A stretch of 64,000 bases of DNA from Raineyella antarctica (GTDB taxonomy: Bacteria > Actinomycetota > Actinomycetes > Propionibacteriales > Propionibacteriaceae), in assembly GCF_900092135.1 (NCBI RefSeq), contig NZ_FMYF01000010.1, forward strand, positions 1 through 64,000. Reading direction: 5' to 3'. Below, piece after piece: positions 17,940-26,266 of the stretch. Positions within the stretch are counted from its first letter, which is position 1. Each line of letters begins with the position of its first letter. The notes beneath the pieces were generated by a model. That model worked only from the letters and a program-made list of their open reading frames with translations. It made no database searches and was not told where the DNA came from. Both the position numbers and the translations under genes were made by a program.

Positions 17940-17957
17940 ACTAGACAAACGTCTAGT
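17940..17957. promoter_or_regulatory. Perfect palindrome ACTAGAC-AAAC-GTCTAGT
   Basis: Two 7-bp arms (ACTAGAC/GTCTAGT) separated by 4 bp, about 140 bp upstream of the LuxR gene pair. The size and A/T-rich surroundings suggest a TetR-type or similar dimeric operator. No TetR gene is in the window. Confidence 0.4.
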
Positions 17958-18031
17958 GCGCGGCGTGCGGACGGGCGCTGGGTGCCGGCCCACGCCCGGC
18001 GCGTCAGCCGGGCCCGCTGCGGGAACGAGGA

Positions 18032-18069
18032 TGCCGGCCCGCCCGCCCCGGGAGGCGTGCAGGCCGGCA
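18032..18069 (-). terminator. Hairpin downstream of the secreted phosphoesterase gene
   Basis: Inverted arms TGCCGGCC (18032-18039) and GGCCGGCA (18062-18069), with further GC pairing inside, lie 22 bp after the stop of the gene at 18091. No T-run follows, so if it terminates transcription it is of the T-less kind common in high-GC actinobacteria. Confidence 0.4.
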
Positions 18070-18090
18070 CACAGTCACTCGGCGTGTGCC

Positions 18091-19125
18091 TCAGTGCGTG
18101 TAGGCGACCCGCTGCCAGCTCAGTGCCTCGGCGGCGCCGGGACGGTTGACCGTAACCCTGAGCCAGTCCTTGTTGTTGCTCGAGCCGTCCACGGTGATGC
18201 GGGTCAGGTTGTCGGCCGTGCCGCGCACCCCGTAGTAGCCCAGCCAGGCCGACCCGGCGGCCAGCGGCTTGTCGACATTGTACGTGTGGCTGTCCCCGTC
18301 GAACAGGTACACGTCACCGTTGAAGGCGGACGATTCGTCGGTGAGGACCTGGACCAGTTCGTTGAACGCCGAGGTGTCCCAGAAGCCATCGCGCGGGTTG
18401 TCCGGGTCGAACATGTCGGCCTGCAGGAAGATCGCCACCGCGCGGTCATGGCGCCGGCCGGCATTGGCGAAGGTCTGGCGGACCAGGTCGATGGAGGCGT
18501 CCATCCGGGCCCGCTCCTCGGTGACCTGCACCTGGTTCGGCGCGGTCGCGCCGGTCCAGGGGGCCAGACCGTTGTTGGACCCGACCACGTGGATGGCGGC
18601 CATGGAGATGCCCTGGCGGCGCAGGGAGACGTTCTCCGGGAAGCCGAGGGCCGCCTGGGAGCTCACCTTGGTGGGCGGCTCGCCGAGCGTGGTGCCGGGC
18701 TTGTCGAAGAAGATCCGGCGGATGGTGTCGAGGCGCTCGTACGGGTTGTACGAGCCGTTGTTCGGTCGGTGGCAGTCGGTCCACTCGTTGTCACCGGGGG
18801 TGTAGACCAGCGGGGCCTCGAAGCGATCGAACTGGGTGCGGATCATCTTGTAGTAGCTGGTGTCGCAACGGTCCGAGCCGCTCTTGATGTCCCCGACGTG
18901 CAGCACGAGGGATGGGTCCGCGGCGTTGATGTCGTCGACCCAACCCGGGAACCTGGCGACCTGGGCTGCGCCGTAGGGCACGTCGCCGATCACGGCGAAG
19001 GAGTAGTGGCCGGCCTGCTGCTGGCCGGGGGCCTGGCCGGGGGCGGCCTGCGCGGCCGGGACGCCCACGAGGGCGGTCACGGCCAAGGTGGCAGCGGCCA
19101 CCGCCAGGGAACGGATGCGGGACAT
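18091..19125 (-). CDS. Secreted metallophosphoesterase-like protein
   Basis: A 344-aa exported protein. It has a classical signal peptide (MSRIRSLAVAAATLAVTALVGVPAAQA, probable cleavage after AQA) and a calcineurin-like metal site spread as FAVIGDVPYG, LHVGDIKSG, TPGDNEW and a C-terminal DGDSH. These match the D..GD..GDN..GxxH order of metallophosphoesterases, although the conserved GNH is replaced by GDNE. The substrate is unknown. The start has a CAGGAG ribosome site 8 bases upstream. It stands alone and is followed by a GC hairpin. Confidence 0.75.
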   Translation of the reverse strand: MSRIRSLAVAAATLAVTALVGVPAAQAAPGQAPGQQQAGHYSFAVIGDVPYGAAQVARFPGWVDDINAADPSLVLHVGDIKSGSDRCDTSYYKMIRTQFDRFEAPLVYTPGDNEWTDCHRPNNGSYNPYERLDTIRRIFFDKPGTTLGEPPTKVSSQAALGFPENVSLRRQGISMAAIHVVGSNNGLAPWTGATAPNQVQVTEERARMDASIDLVRQTFANAGRRHDRAVAIFLQADMFDPDNPRDGFWDTSAFNELVQVLTDESSAFNGDVYLFDGDSHTYNVDKPLAAGSAWLGYYGVRGTADNLTRITVDGSSNNKDWLRVTVNRPGAAEALSWQRVAYTH

Positions 19126-19429
19126 GGAGTGCTCCTGTCGTAGGGAAGATGCACTCCGTTCCTAGCGCCCGGGCCATGAACACCGCGCCCTGGCGAGGTG
19201 ACGGCTGGATGAACGCTTGCCGCCCTTCCGGCGGACCGTCCGCATCCGCCACGGTCGACAGGAGGGCGCCACCCCGGGGACGAGAGGGAGCTCAGAGCAC
19301 CGAGAACTCGGCCGGCAGCGGTCGGCTTCCCGTGATCGCCACCTGCAGGCATCCGTTCGCCGCGGTGGTGAACCATGTCCGGGTGTCCAAGGCACCAGTC
19401 AACACGCGGTCGCGCGCCAGGGGAAGGCC
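19126..19429. other. Intergenic region 19126-19429
   Basis: This 304-bp gap holds the promoter of the secreted phosphoesterase at its left end and, on the minus strand, a short reading frame that continues in frame beyond the thiolase stop (listed at 19292-19405). Nothing else was recognised. Confidence 0.4.
19292..19405 (-). CDS. Possible 37-aa ORF in frame with and downstream of the thiolase
   Basis: A GTG-started frame of 37 codons, with mostly G/C third positions, ends in TGA at 19294-19292. It is in the same frame as the thiolase, separated only by the thiolase TGA stop and 8 codons. The product (LTGALDTRTWFTTAANGCLQ...) faintly resembles the W-x-(T/S)(S/T)...C-x-x-VA core of DUF397 proteins. 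No ribosome site is visible. It could be a tiny gene, a remnant, or readthrough extension of the thiolase. Confidence 0.25.
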   Translation of the reverse strand: MLTGALDTRTWFTTAANGCLQVAITGSRPLPAEFSVL

Positions 19430-20575
19430 TCAGATGGCCTCGACCAGGATGGCCGTGCCCTGTCCGCCGCCGATGGCGATGCCTGCCAGCCCCAGCCGGG
19501 CGCCGGTCGTGTTGTGTCGGACCAGCTGGCTGAACAGCCGGGTCAGCTGGACCGCTCCCGTCGCCGCCCAGGGGTGGCCGAGCGCGATGGCACCGCCCTG
19601 GGGGCAGTTGCGTCGCTCGTCGATGCCCAGCCCGTCCAGGCAGGAGAGCACCTGCCCGGCGAACGCCTCGTTGAAGTCGACGACGTCGATCCGATCCAGC
19701 TCGACCCCGGTACGTCCGACCAGGCGCCGGACCGCCGGGACGATACCCCAGCCGGGCCGGTCGGGGTCGCAGCCGACGCTGATCGCATCGAGTACCCGCA
19801 GGCCGTGCAGCCCGCGGCTCGCGGCCGTTCGTCCGTCACAGACCAGGACGGCCGCGGCGCCGTCGTTGACCCCGCAGCTGTTGGCGGCCGTCGCCGTGCC
19901 CTCGGGGCTGAAGGCGGGCCGGAAGCGGGCCAGCCGCTCGGGCGTGAAGCCCGGCCGTGGGCGTTCGTCGTGGTCCAGTCCTGCCACCGGAACGATCTCG
20001 GCCCTGAACAGCCCCTCGTCAGCGCTGGCAACCGCGCGCTGGTGGGAGCGGGCGGCGTACGCGTCCTGTCGCTGGCGTCCGATACCGCGCTCGGCGGACA
20101 ACAGGTCGGCGGCCAGGCCCATGTCGGGGTCGGCGTGGCGCGAGTCGGTGAACGGGGCGCGGAAGTACTGCTGCGGCGGGGCGTCCGGACCGGCGGGTGG
20201 CCAGAAGGTCAGCGGCTGGGTGCTGGAGGACTGGGTGCCGCCGGCAAGCTGGAAGCCCTCACGGTACCCGGAGAGCATGGCGACGCTGTACTCGATGGCC
20301 GCCATCCCCGAGCCGCACTGGCGGTCCAGGGTGACGGCGGGGGTCGACTCGTGGATGCCGGCCTGCAGTGCGGCGATCCGGGCAGGATTGCCGCCCGGGC
20401 CGCGGATGTTGCCGACCACCACCTCGTCGATCGGTCCCTCGCAGCGGCGGGCCAGCTCGGCGAGCACCGGCGCCAGCAGGCTCGGCGCGTCCACCTGGCG
20501 CAGCGCTCCGCCAACGGTGCCGATCGGCGTCCGTAGGGCGTCGACGATCACCGGGCAGTCCTCGGGATTCCTCAT
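19430..20575 (-). CDS. Thiolase-family acyltransferase lacking the second catalytic cysteine
   Basis: A 381-aa thiolase (acetyl-CoA acetyltransferase fold). The nucleophile C87 (DRQCGSG), the NEAFAGQ block and the catalytic His H334 (ALGHPWAATGA) are present. The acid/base cysteine of the C-terminal CxGGGxG motif is an alanine (A367 in GIAIGGGQG). Normal Claisen chemistry needs that cysteine, so activity may be altered or lost. The ATG at 20575 overlaps the stop of the AMP-ligase gene (ATGA), so the pair is one operon. It recalls the VraA/VraB ligase-thiolase pairing of staphylococci, by arrangement only. Confidence 0.78.
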   Translation of the reverse strand: MRNPEDCPVIVDALRTPIGTVGGALRQVDAPSLLAPVLAELARRCEGPIDEVVVGNIRGPGGNPARIAALQAGIHESTPAVTLDRQCGSGMAAIEYSVAMLSGYREGFQLAGGTQSSSTQPLTFWPPAGPDAPPQQYFRAPFTDSRHADPDMGLAADLLSAERGIGRQRQDAYAARSHQRAVASADEGLFRAEIVPVAGLDHDERPRPGFTPERLARFRPAFSPEGTATAANSCGVNDGAAAVLVCDGRTAASRGLHGLRVLDAISVGCDPDRPGWGIVPAVRRLVGRTGVELDRIDVVDFNEAFAGQVLSCLDGLGIDERRNCPQGGAIALGHPWAATGAVQLTRLFSQLVRHNTTGARLGLAGIAIGGGQGTAILVEAI

Positions 20576-21612
20576 GCCTGGTCCTCTCGGCGATCCTGCC
20601 CGGTCCGTCGCGATTCTCGGTGGGGGTGCCGGTCGGTCGCCAGGATGTCGGCGACCAGTCCTGCCCGGTCGATCTTCCCGGTCGGGGTCAGTGGCAGGAC
20701 GTCGCGGACCAGCCAGCGGCGGGGGCGCCTGGCGCCGATCAGGTGCGTCCGCCCCCAGGCCCGGATCGCCCGGAGGTCATGGCTGGTGGTCACGCAGCAC
20801 ACCACCTCGCCCAGGCGTGCCTCCGGAACGGCCACCACCACCACGCGGGCGCTGGCGTGGTCCTGCAGCTCGGCCTCGATCGGAGCCAGCTGGACGGTCG
20901 CCCCGGCCGTGGTGGCGTTTCCGGGCCGGCCGAGGACCTCGACGTGGTCCCCCTCGAGCCGGGCCACGTCGTGGACGCTCGCGTAGCCGCGTTCGTCCGT
21001 GGGCACCCGGGACAGCCAGGGCGAGCGGACCCAGAGCACGCCGTTGCGGACTTCGGCATCTACGTGGTCGAACAGGCGCAGGTCGGTCGCGTCATGGCCC
21101 CACGCGACCAGGGACAGCTCGGCAGCGCCGTAGTAGTGGTCGACCCGCCATCCCGCAGCTTCGGCCCGCCGGCGCAACCCCGGTTCCAGGCCGTCGCCGG
21201 CGACCAGGGCATGCCTGCCCGGTGCGCCGTCCTCGACCAGTGCCAGGAGTTGGGCCGGGGTCAGCTGGGCGTGGGTGCAGCCGTCGGGCTCGCTGCTCCA
21301 CCGGGCCCCCACGTACGTGGCCAGGCAGGCGGCGAAGAGGTTCATCGTGGCAGCCAGGGGTCCGGGGATCCAGAACCTGCTCGACTCCGCCAGCTGGAGC
21401 CGCTGCGCGCACGCGTCGAAGCTGTCCACCCAGGAGGCTGTGCTGCGGACGATCACCCGGGGCGCGCCGGAACTGGTCCCGGAGGTGGACAGCGCCACCT
21501 CCCGGCCCTCGCGGTGCGCCTGCCAGAACGCGGCGACCGGATCGGTCTCCTCGAGCACCGGGAGCGGGGCGGGGCGAGCAGGTGCGGAGGTATCGGGCGG
21601 CGCTGGTGTCAT
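20572..21612 (-). CDS. Short AMP-binding acyl-CoA synthetase-like protein
   Basis: A 346-aa ANL-superfamily member, shorter than the usual ~500 aa because the N-terminal lobe before the P-loop is reduced to about 35 residues. It has the P-loop STSGTSSGAPR, YGAAE (A5), VPTDERGYASVHD (A7), GRPGNAT (A8) and the catalytic lysine motif LTPTGKIDR near the C-terminus. It would activate a carboxylic acid as acyl-AMP/CoA for the adjacent thiolase. The start is set at ATG 21612, since residues upstream in the longer ORF are not family-like. A perfect TTGAAC-AGC-GTTCAA palindrome lies 37-51 bp upstream. Confidence 0.75.
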   Translation of the reverse strand: MTPAPPDTSAPARPAPLPVLEETDPVAAFWQAHREGREVALSTSGTSSGAPRVIVRSTASWVDSFDACAQRLQLAESSRFWIPGPLAATMNLFAACLATYVGARWSSEPDGCTHAQLTPAQLLALVEDGAPGRHALVAGDGLEPGLRRRAEAAGWRVDHYYGAAELSLVAWGHDATDLRLFDHVDAEVRNGVLWVRSPWLSRVPTDERGYASVHDVARLEGDHVEVLGRPGNATTAGATVQLAPIEAELQDHASARVVVVAVPEARLGEVVCCVTTSHDLRAIRAWGRTHLIGARRPRRWLVRDVLPLTPTGKIDRAGLVADILATDRHPHRESRRTGQDRREDQA

Positions 21613-21648
21613 CGGTCCTCCGAGCACAGTAGGGAACTCCAACCCTAT

Positions 21649-21663
21649 TTGAACAGCGTTCAA
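21649..21663. promoter_or_regulatory. Perfect palindrome TTGAAC-AGC-GTTCAA upstream of the AMP-ligase/thiolase operon
   Basis: Two 6-bp arms around a 3-bp centre, 37 bp upstream of the ligase start and in an A/T-richer patch. It resembles operators of TetR-type acyl-CoA-responsive repressors. No regulator gene is adjacent. Confidence 0.5.
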
Positions 21664-21840
21664 GGCGAGGGTGCAGGCGGGTTCAGGGTGTGGACCGCAA
21701 GACGTGCCGGGGGACTGAGGCGCCGTTCGGCGGCCGTCAGCAGGTGCGGCGCTACCAGAACCACCGCCGGGTGGCACGCAGGCGGGGGCTCGATCGGCGG
21801 CGCCGGTTGATCGAGAGGGACGGTGCGCTCAGGCCGGGGC

Positions 21841-21880
<40 letters not shown>

Positions 21881-21906
21881 GGCGGCGCGGGGCGGCCCGG
21901 CCGTGG

Positions 21907-22896
21907 TCAGGGGGTCAGCAGGAGCCGGCCGTGCACCCCTCCGTCCTGCAGCATCCGGTGCGCCCGAGCGGCCTGTGCGAGCGGCAGGGCCGCCGCCACC
22001 CGGCCTCGCAGCGTCGCGGTGGCGAGGAAGTGGTTGATTACCTGCGCCGCGGCGGCCAGGTCCTCGACCGTGGCGTTGCTCATCGCGAACCCGTGCAGGG
22101 TCAGGTCGCGGGTGTAGAGGGCACCGACGGGAAGGGCGGGGCGTGCCGCCATCGCGGCGGTCACGACCACCGAGCCACCGACCCGTACCAGCGGCAGGAC
22201 GGTCTCCACGTCAGGCAGTCCGCTGGTGTCCCACCAGATGTCGATCCCCTCGGGTGCCGCATGCCCCACGCGGGTGACCAGATCTGGTGCCCCGTGGTCG
22301 AGGACGACGTCGGCGCCGTTGTCACGACACCAGGCGGCGTCCCTCGGGGATGCGGTGGCGACCACCCGCGCCCCCGCGGCCGCGGCGAGCTGGACCAGGG
22401 CGGTGCCGACTCCCCCGCTGGCATGGCCCACGAACAGCGTCTGCCCGGGCTCGAGCCGTGCCCGACGGAACAGCCCGATCGACGCGGTCGCCGCCGTGTG
22501 GAGCACTGCAGCGGCGACCATCGGGTCGACCCCGGGCGGCAGCGGGTAGAGGCGGTCCTGGGCCACCACCGAGTACTCCGCGAACGTGCCCTGCCGGCCG
22601 CCGTGGCCCATGCTGTTGCTCCAGACCCGGTCACCGATGCCGAACGCCGTCACGCCGGGTCCGGTTGCGACAACCGTGCCGACCAGGTCGCGCCCGATGA
22701 CGAACGGGAACGGCGTCGGTGTCCGGTAGGCGCCCGAACGGACCAACAGATCGACGTGGTTGACCTCGGAAGCCTCCAGCCTCACCAGCACGTCGGTCGG
22801 CCCCGGCCGCGGGACGTCGAGCGGGCCGACCTCGATCAGCTCCGGGCCGCCCAGGGTCCGTACGAACGCGGCCTGCATCCTCGTCGGCACGTCCAT
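21907..22896 (-). CDS. Quinone-oxidoreductase-like zinc-independent MDR dehydrogenase
   Basis: A 329-aa medium-chain dehydrogenase/reductase. It has a GroES-like N-terminal domain (SEVNHVDLLVRSGAYRTP, GRDLVGTVVATGPGV) and a Rossmann domain with the NADPH loop HASGGVGTALVQLAAAAGA. No zinc-ligand cysteines are seen at the catalytic position, as in QOR/zeta-crystallin members. The ATG at 22896 was chosen since the family's MQAAFVRTLGGPE opening follows directly; the longer ORF reads into the neighbour. Substrate unknown, probably an alpha,beta-unsaturated carbonyl or a quinone. Confidence 0.8.
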   Translation of the reverse strand: MDVPTRMQAAFVRTLGGPELIEVGPLDVPRPGPTDVLVRLEASEVNHVDLLVRSGAYRTPTPFPFVIGRDLVGTVVATGPGVTAFGIGDRVWSNSMGHGGRQGTFAEYSVVAQDRLYPLPPGVDPMVAAAVLHTAATASIGLFRRARLEPGQTLFVGHASGGVGTALVQLAAAAGARVVATASPRDAAWCRDNGADVVLDHGAPDLVTRVGHAAPEGIDIWWDTSGLPDVETVLPLVRVGGSVVVTAAMAARPALPVGALYTRDLTLHGFAMSNATVEDLAAAAQVINHFLATATLRGRVAAALPLAQAARAHRMLQDGGVHGRLLLTP

Positions 22897-22954
22897 GCCC
22901 CGTCCCCTCCCGGTCGTCGCTGTTTCCCTGGTCGCCACGAGGGATGCGGCCCCC

Positions 22955-23899
22955 TCAGCGAGCCGCCTCGCCGAGCACGCGCAGCAGGAACTCGCGCTGC
23001 ACAGCCGCCGCCTCCTCGAACACCTGGCCGGGCCAGTAGACCAGCCCGAAGTGTCCGTTGCGGATCTGCACGACCTCCTTGGCACCTCCGGCCGACTCGT
23101 ACGCAGCGCGGGCGACCTCCGGGGCCGCTCCCGGCATCTCGTCGGTCGGCGAGAGCAGCCACAGCGAGGGCACGGCCAGGTGCGGGACTGCGAGCCCGGC
23201 ATGGAAGGGCACAGGGGTGTCGGGGGTGAACCGGGTCGCGACGTTCTCCCACCCGGTGCCGTGCCGGGCGCCGTGGTCGATGAACCAGCGGAAGGCGGTC
23301 AGCGGCGTGAGTAGCGAGGGGGTCCCGAGCTGGTCGGCCGATACCACCGGCAGCGGCCCCGCGCTGGTGCCCGGCCCGGTCACCTCGCCGTCCTGCAGGG
23401 TCCCGCGAAGCGCAGAGAACAGCGTGCCGTCCGGATCCGCCGGCGGATGCCTGCGACCGCAGGCCGGCACCTGCGCCACCACCGCCGTGACGCGCTCGTC
23501 GACGGCAGCCACCACCAATGCCACGGCGGCGCTCAGACTGTCCCCCCAGACCGCGATCCGGCTGGCATCGATCCCGTCCAGGGCGGACACGTACGTGACG
23601 GCGTCCTGGTACCCGCGGGCCTGCAGCCACGGGTTGACCACCAGGCGCTGGTCCGCGTCGCTGCCGCCGAAACCGGCATGGTCGTAGAGCAGCACCGCCA
23701 GACCCGCGGCGGCGAATACATCGGCGTACTTGTCGGCGGTCATGGTGATCGTGGCCGTGAAGCCGTTCGCCATCACCACCACGGGACGATCCCCACCGGC
23801 ATCGCCTCGCCCGTACAGGCGTCCCCGCAGCCGGGCACCATCGGAGGACAGGTCCCGAGCGGTGAACGCGACCTCCTCGAACGCGACCGCGTCGTCCAT
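22955..23899 (-). CDS. Alpha/beta hydrolase (dienelactone-hydrolase/Xaa-Pro-type)
   Basis: A 314-aa cytosolic alpha/beta hydrolase. It has a VVVMANGFTATITM oxyanion segment, the nucleophile elbow VWGDSLSAAVAL (GDSLS, serine nucleophile), an acid in LLSPTDEMPG and a C-terminal catalytic His in IRNGHFGLVYWPG. The start is uncertain. ATG 23899 (MDDAVAFEEVAF) begins the fold, while an in-frame ATG at 23992 and others up to 24046 add 31-49 residues of low-complexity sequence. No strong ribosome site marks either. It is codirectional with the MDR gene, 58 bp apart, and they may be cotranscribed. Confidence 0.72.
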   Translation of the reverse strand: MDDAVAFEEVAFTARDLSSDGARLRGRLYGRGDAGGDRPVVVMANGFTATITMTADKYADVFAAAGLAVLLYDHAGFGGSDADQRLVVNPWLQARGYQDAVTYVSALDGIDASRIAVWGDSLSAAVALVVAAVDERVTAVVAQVPACGRRHPPADPDGTLFSALRGTLQDGEVTGPGTSAGPLPVVSADQLGTPSLLTPLTAFRWFIDHGARHGTGWENVATRFTPDTPVPFHAGLAVPHLAVPSLWLLSPTDEMPGAAPEVARAAYESAGGAKEVVQIRNGHFGLVYWPGQVFEEAAAVQREFLLRVLGEAAR

Positions 23900-24158
23900 C
23901 ACCGGCACGCTCGCGCCACCGTGGTCACCATCGGGCCTCCTCGGGCTCGCGACACGACTGACGGCGCAGGTCACGCCGTGCTGGACGACAGACATGGCAG
24001 ATCCCGGCCTCGTCTGCCAGTTTTGCCGATACCGCGCGGAGTGCACAAGAGCCGCGTCCGTCCGCTGTCGGGGGCCGTGGACGTCCGGGGCCTCCGCTGT
24101 CCTCCGAGCGGCCCTTCAACCTCTTCCCGCCACCTCGGGAGAAGGCCTAAGGTAAGTC

Positions 24159-25229
24159 ATGGACGTGCCCCAGTCCCCCGACCGGTTCTCGCTGGTCGAG
24201 CTGCAGAACGCGTTCCGCAATCGCGGCATGCCCCTGGAGGCGCTGCGATCCGACATCACCCCGACCGGACTGCACTACCTGCTGGTCCACTTCGACATCC
24301 CCGAGGTCGACGCCGACAGCTGGCGGCTCAGGATCGACGGCCACGTGGACACGCCCCTCAGCCTCTCCTTGGCCGACCTACTGGCGCGCCCGTCACGTTC
24401 GGTGCCGGTGACACTGGAGTGCGCCGGCAACGGCCGGGGCCGGATGGCTCCGCGGGCCGAGTCCCAGCCGTGGCTGCTGGAGGCAATCGGCACCGCTGAC
24501 TGGACGGGAACCCCACTGCGCGGCGTGCTGGCCGAGGCCGGCCTCCGGGACGGGGCGGTGGAGTGGGTGTTCACCGGTGCCGACCACGGGATGCAGGGCG
24601 GCGTCGAGCAGGACTACCAGCGCGCCCTCACCCTGGCCGAGGCCGATGGCGAGGACGTCCTGCTGGCGTACGCGATGAACGGGCGCCCACTGGAGCCGCA
24701 GCACGGGGCGCCGGTGCGCCTGCTGGTGCCCGGTTGGTACGGGATGACGAGCGTCAAGTGGCTCACCCGGATCGAGGCGGTGACCGAGCCCTTCGGCGGC
24801 TACCAGCAGGCGGAGGCCTACCGCTACCAGAGCGACCCGGAGGACCCCGGCGAGCCGGTGACCCGGATCCGGGTGCGGGCGCTGATGGTCCCGCCGGGCT
24901 TCCCCGACTTCCCGGATCGACAGCGCTACGTCGACGCCGGCCCGGTCACGATCCGGGGTCGGGCGTGGAGCGGCCAGGCCCCCGTCGTACGGGTCGAGGT
25001 GGGTGTCGACGGGCAGTGGTGTGAGGCCAGGCTCGAGGCCGCGCCCGGACGGTACGCGTGGCGTGCCTGGTCGGGCGAGGTCGACCTCGCTCCGGGGCCA
25101 CACGTGCTGGCGTGCCGGGCCACCGACGCTGCCGGGAACACCCAGCCCGAGGAGGTATGGAACGTCCAGGGGATGGGCAACAACGCGGTCCAGCAGGTGC
25201 CGGTCCTGGCCAGGTCCGGGGTCCGATGA
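24159..25229 (+). CDS. Sulfite-oxidase-like molybdopterin oxidoreductase
   Basis: A 356-aa protein of the sulfite oxidase/SorT family. The oxidoreductase domain carries the molybdenum-ligand cysteine in VTLECAGNGRGRM (about residue 89) and the conserved ADHGMQGGVEQDYQRAL and GAPVRLLVPGWYGMTSVKWL blocks. The last ~120 residues form the Mo-cofactor dimerisation domain. There is no signal peptide or Tat motif, so it appears cytoplasmic, unlike many family members. The following SDR gene overlaps its stop (ATGA). The physiological substrate (sulfite or another oxo-acceptor) is unproven. Confidence 0.82.
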   Translation: MDVPQSPDRFSLVELQNAFRNRGMPLEALRSDITPTGLHYLLVHFDIPEVDADSWRLRIDGHVDTPLSLSLADLLARPSRSVPVTLECAGNGRGRMAPRAESQPWLLEAIGTADWTGTPLRGVLAEAGLRDGAVEWVFTGADHGMQGGVEQDYQRALTLAEADGEDVLLAYAMNGRPLEPQHGAPVRLLVPGWYGMTSVKWLTRIEAVTEPFGGYQQAEAYRYQSDPEDPGEPVTRIRVRALMVPPGFPDFPDRQRYVDAGPVTIRGRAWSGQAPVVRVEVGVDGQWCEARLEAAPGRYAWRAWSGEVDLAPGPHVLACRATDAAGNTQPEEVWNVQGMGNNAVQQVPVLARSGVR

Positions 25230-26053
25230 CGGAAACACTCGCGGGTCGCACGCTCCTGATCTCGGGTGGCAGTCGGGGGATCGGTTTGGCCATCGCCCTC
25301 AGGGCCGCACACGACGGTGCGAACATCGCCCTGCTGGCCAAGACCGACCGGCCGCATCCGCGCCTGGCGGGCACCGTCCGCACAGCCGCCGCTGCGATTC
25401 GCGAGGCAGGCGGCAGTGCCCTGGGGATCGTCGGGGACGTACGCGACGACGAGGCGATCAGCGCAGCGGTGAGCGAGACGGTCGCGGCGTTCGGCGGGAT
25501 CGACATCGTGGTGAACAATGCGAGCGCCATCGACCTGTCAGGCACACTCGACCTCGAGCCCAGGCGATATGACCTGATGCAGGACGTCAACGTGCGCGGC
25601 ACCTTCATGCTCTCGCGGGCGGCGATGCCGGTGCTGGTCCAGGCGGAGAGCCCGCGAATCCTGACCCTCTCCCCGCCCCTCGACCTCAGCCCCCGGTGGC
25701 TGGGGGCGTTCCCGGGCTACATGGTCGCGAAGTACGGCATGACCCTGACGACACTCGGCCTCGCCGCCGAGTTCGCCGGGGCCGGCGTACTGGCCAACTG
25801 CCTGTGGCCGCGGACAACCATCCGGACGGCAGCCGTCGCCAACCTGCTGGGCGGCGATGAGGTGATGCGACGAAGCCGGACCCCAGACATCTACGCCGAC
25901 GCCGCGTACCTCGTGCTGACGGATCCGCTGGGCAGGACGGGCCAGACCTTCATCGTCGAGGAGGTGCTGGCCGAGGCCGGCATCACCGACCTGGCCCGCT
26001 ACTCCCCGGGCGTCGCGGAGGAGGACCTGTACCCGGACGCCTTCGTCGAATGA
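25226..26053 (+). CDS. SDR oxidoreductase (HSDL2-like)
   Basis: A 275-aa short-chain dehydrogenase with the cofactor loop ISGGSRGIGLAIA at 12-24, NNAS at about 93 and YMVAK as the YxxxK catalytic pair. The usual catalytic serine region reads LTLSPPLDLSP, as in hydroxysteroid-dehydrogenase-like 2 proteins, which often act on acyl or fatty chains. It overlaps the molybdoenzyme gene by 4 bp, so the two are cotranscribed. Their joint role is unclear. Confidence 0.8.
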   Translation: MTETLAGRTLLISGGSRGIGLAIALRAAHDGANIALLAKTDRPHPRLAGTVRTAAAAIREAGGSALGIVGDVRDDEAISAAVSETVAAFGGIDIVVNNASAIDLSGTLDLEPRRYDLMQDVNVRGTFMLSRAAMPVLVQAESPRILTLSPPLDLSPRWLGAFPGYMVAKYGMTLTTLGLAAEFAGAGVLANCLWPRTTIRTAAVANLLGGDEVMRRSRTPDIYADAAYLVLTDPLGRTGQTFIVEEVLAEAGITDLARYSPGVAEEDLYPDAFVE

Positions 26054-26110
26054 TCCCACCCCGCACCGTCGGATCCAGAGGGAGCGATCGGGACCGGGGG
26101 GAGGGCGTGT

Positions 26111-26130
26111 ACCGGCACGATCGTGCCGGT
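26111..26130. promoter_or_regulatory. hip operator O1 (perfect 20-bp palindrome)
   Basis: ACCGGCACGATCGTGCCGGT is a perfect palindrome whose centre is 61 bp before that of O2. It is the first of three near-identical sites upstream of hipB. Confidence 0.7.
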
Positions 26131-26170
26131 CTCAACCTCTAGATCCGATTCCGGACGCACCGGGTGGTCC

Positions 26171-26192
26171 AACCGGCACGATCATGCCGGTT
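26171..26192. promoter_or_regulatory. hip operator O2 (22-bp palindrome)
   Basis: AACCGGCA-CGATCA-TGCCGGTT, with 8-bp arms identical to those of O3, centred 61 bp from both O1 and O3. Equal spacing near six helical turns puts all three sites on one DNA face. Confidence 0.7.
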
Positions 26193-26231
26193 CGTCTCGC
26201 CACAGACCGCTGGACAAGGATCGGGCGATTC

Positions 26232-26253
26232 AACCGGCAGGATCATGCCGGTT
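26232..26253. promoter_or_regulatory. hip operator O3 overlapping the hipB ribosome-binding site
   Basis: AACCGGCA-GGATCA-TGCCGGTT runs directly into the GGAGGT ribosome site of hipB (26254-26259), so bound repressor would cover the transcript start or ribosome site. Confidence 0.7.
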
Positions 26254-26266
26254 GGAGGTGGCGAAC

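Larger units (their letters stand above)
17800..18090. promoter_or_regulatory. Upstream region of the LuxR pair with two candidate operators
   Basis: A 291-bp gap without a credible ORF. It has an unusually A/T-rich stretch at about 17880-17945, where the promoter of the two-regulator operon is expected. It contains a GTGA-N6-TCAC element (17899-17914) and a perfect 7+4+7 palindrome (17940-17957), listed separately. The 18030-18070 part holds the hairpin that follows the phosphoesterase gene. Confidence 0.45.

Noticed and set aside
26111-26253. CRISPR-like regularly spaced repeats
   Set aside because: Only three palindromes, 61 bp apart, ending at a hipB ribosome site; they are operators, with no cas genes in the window.
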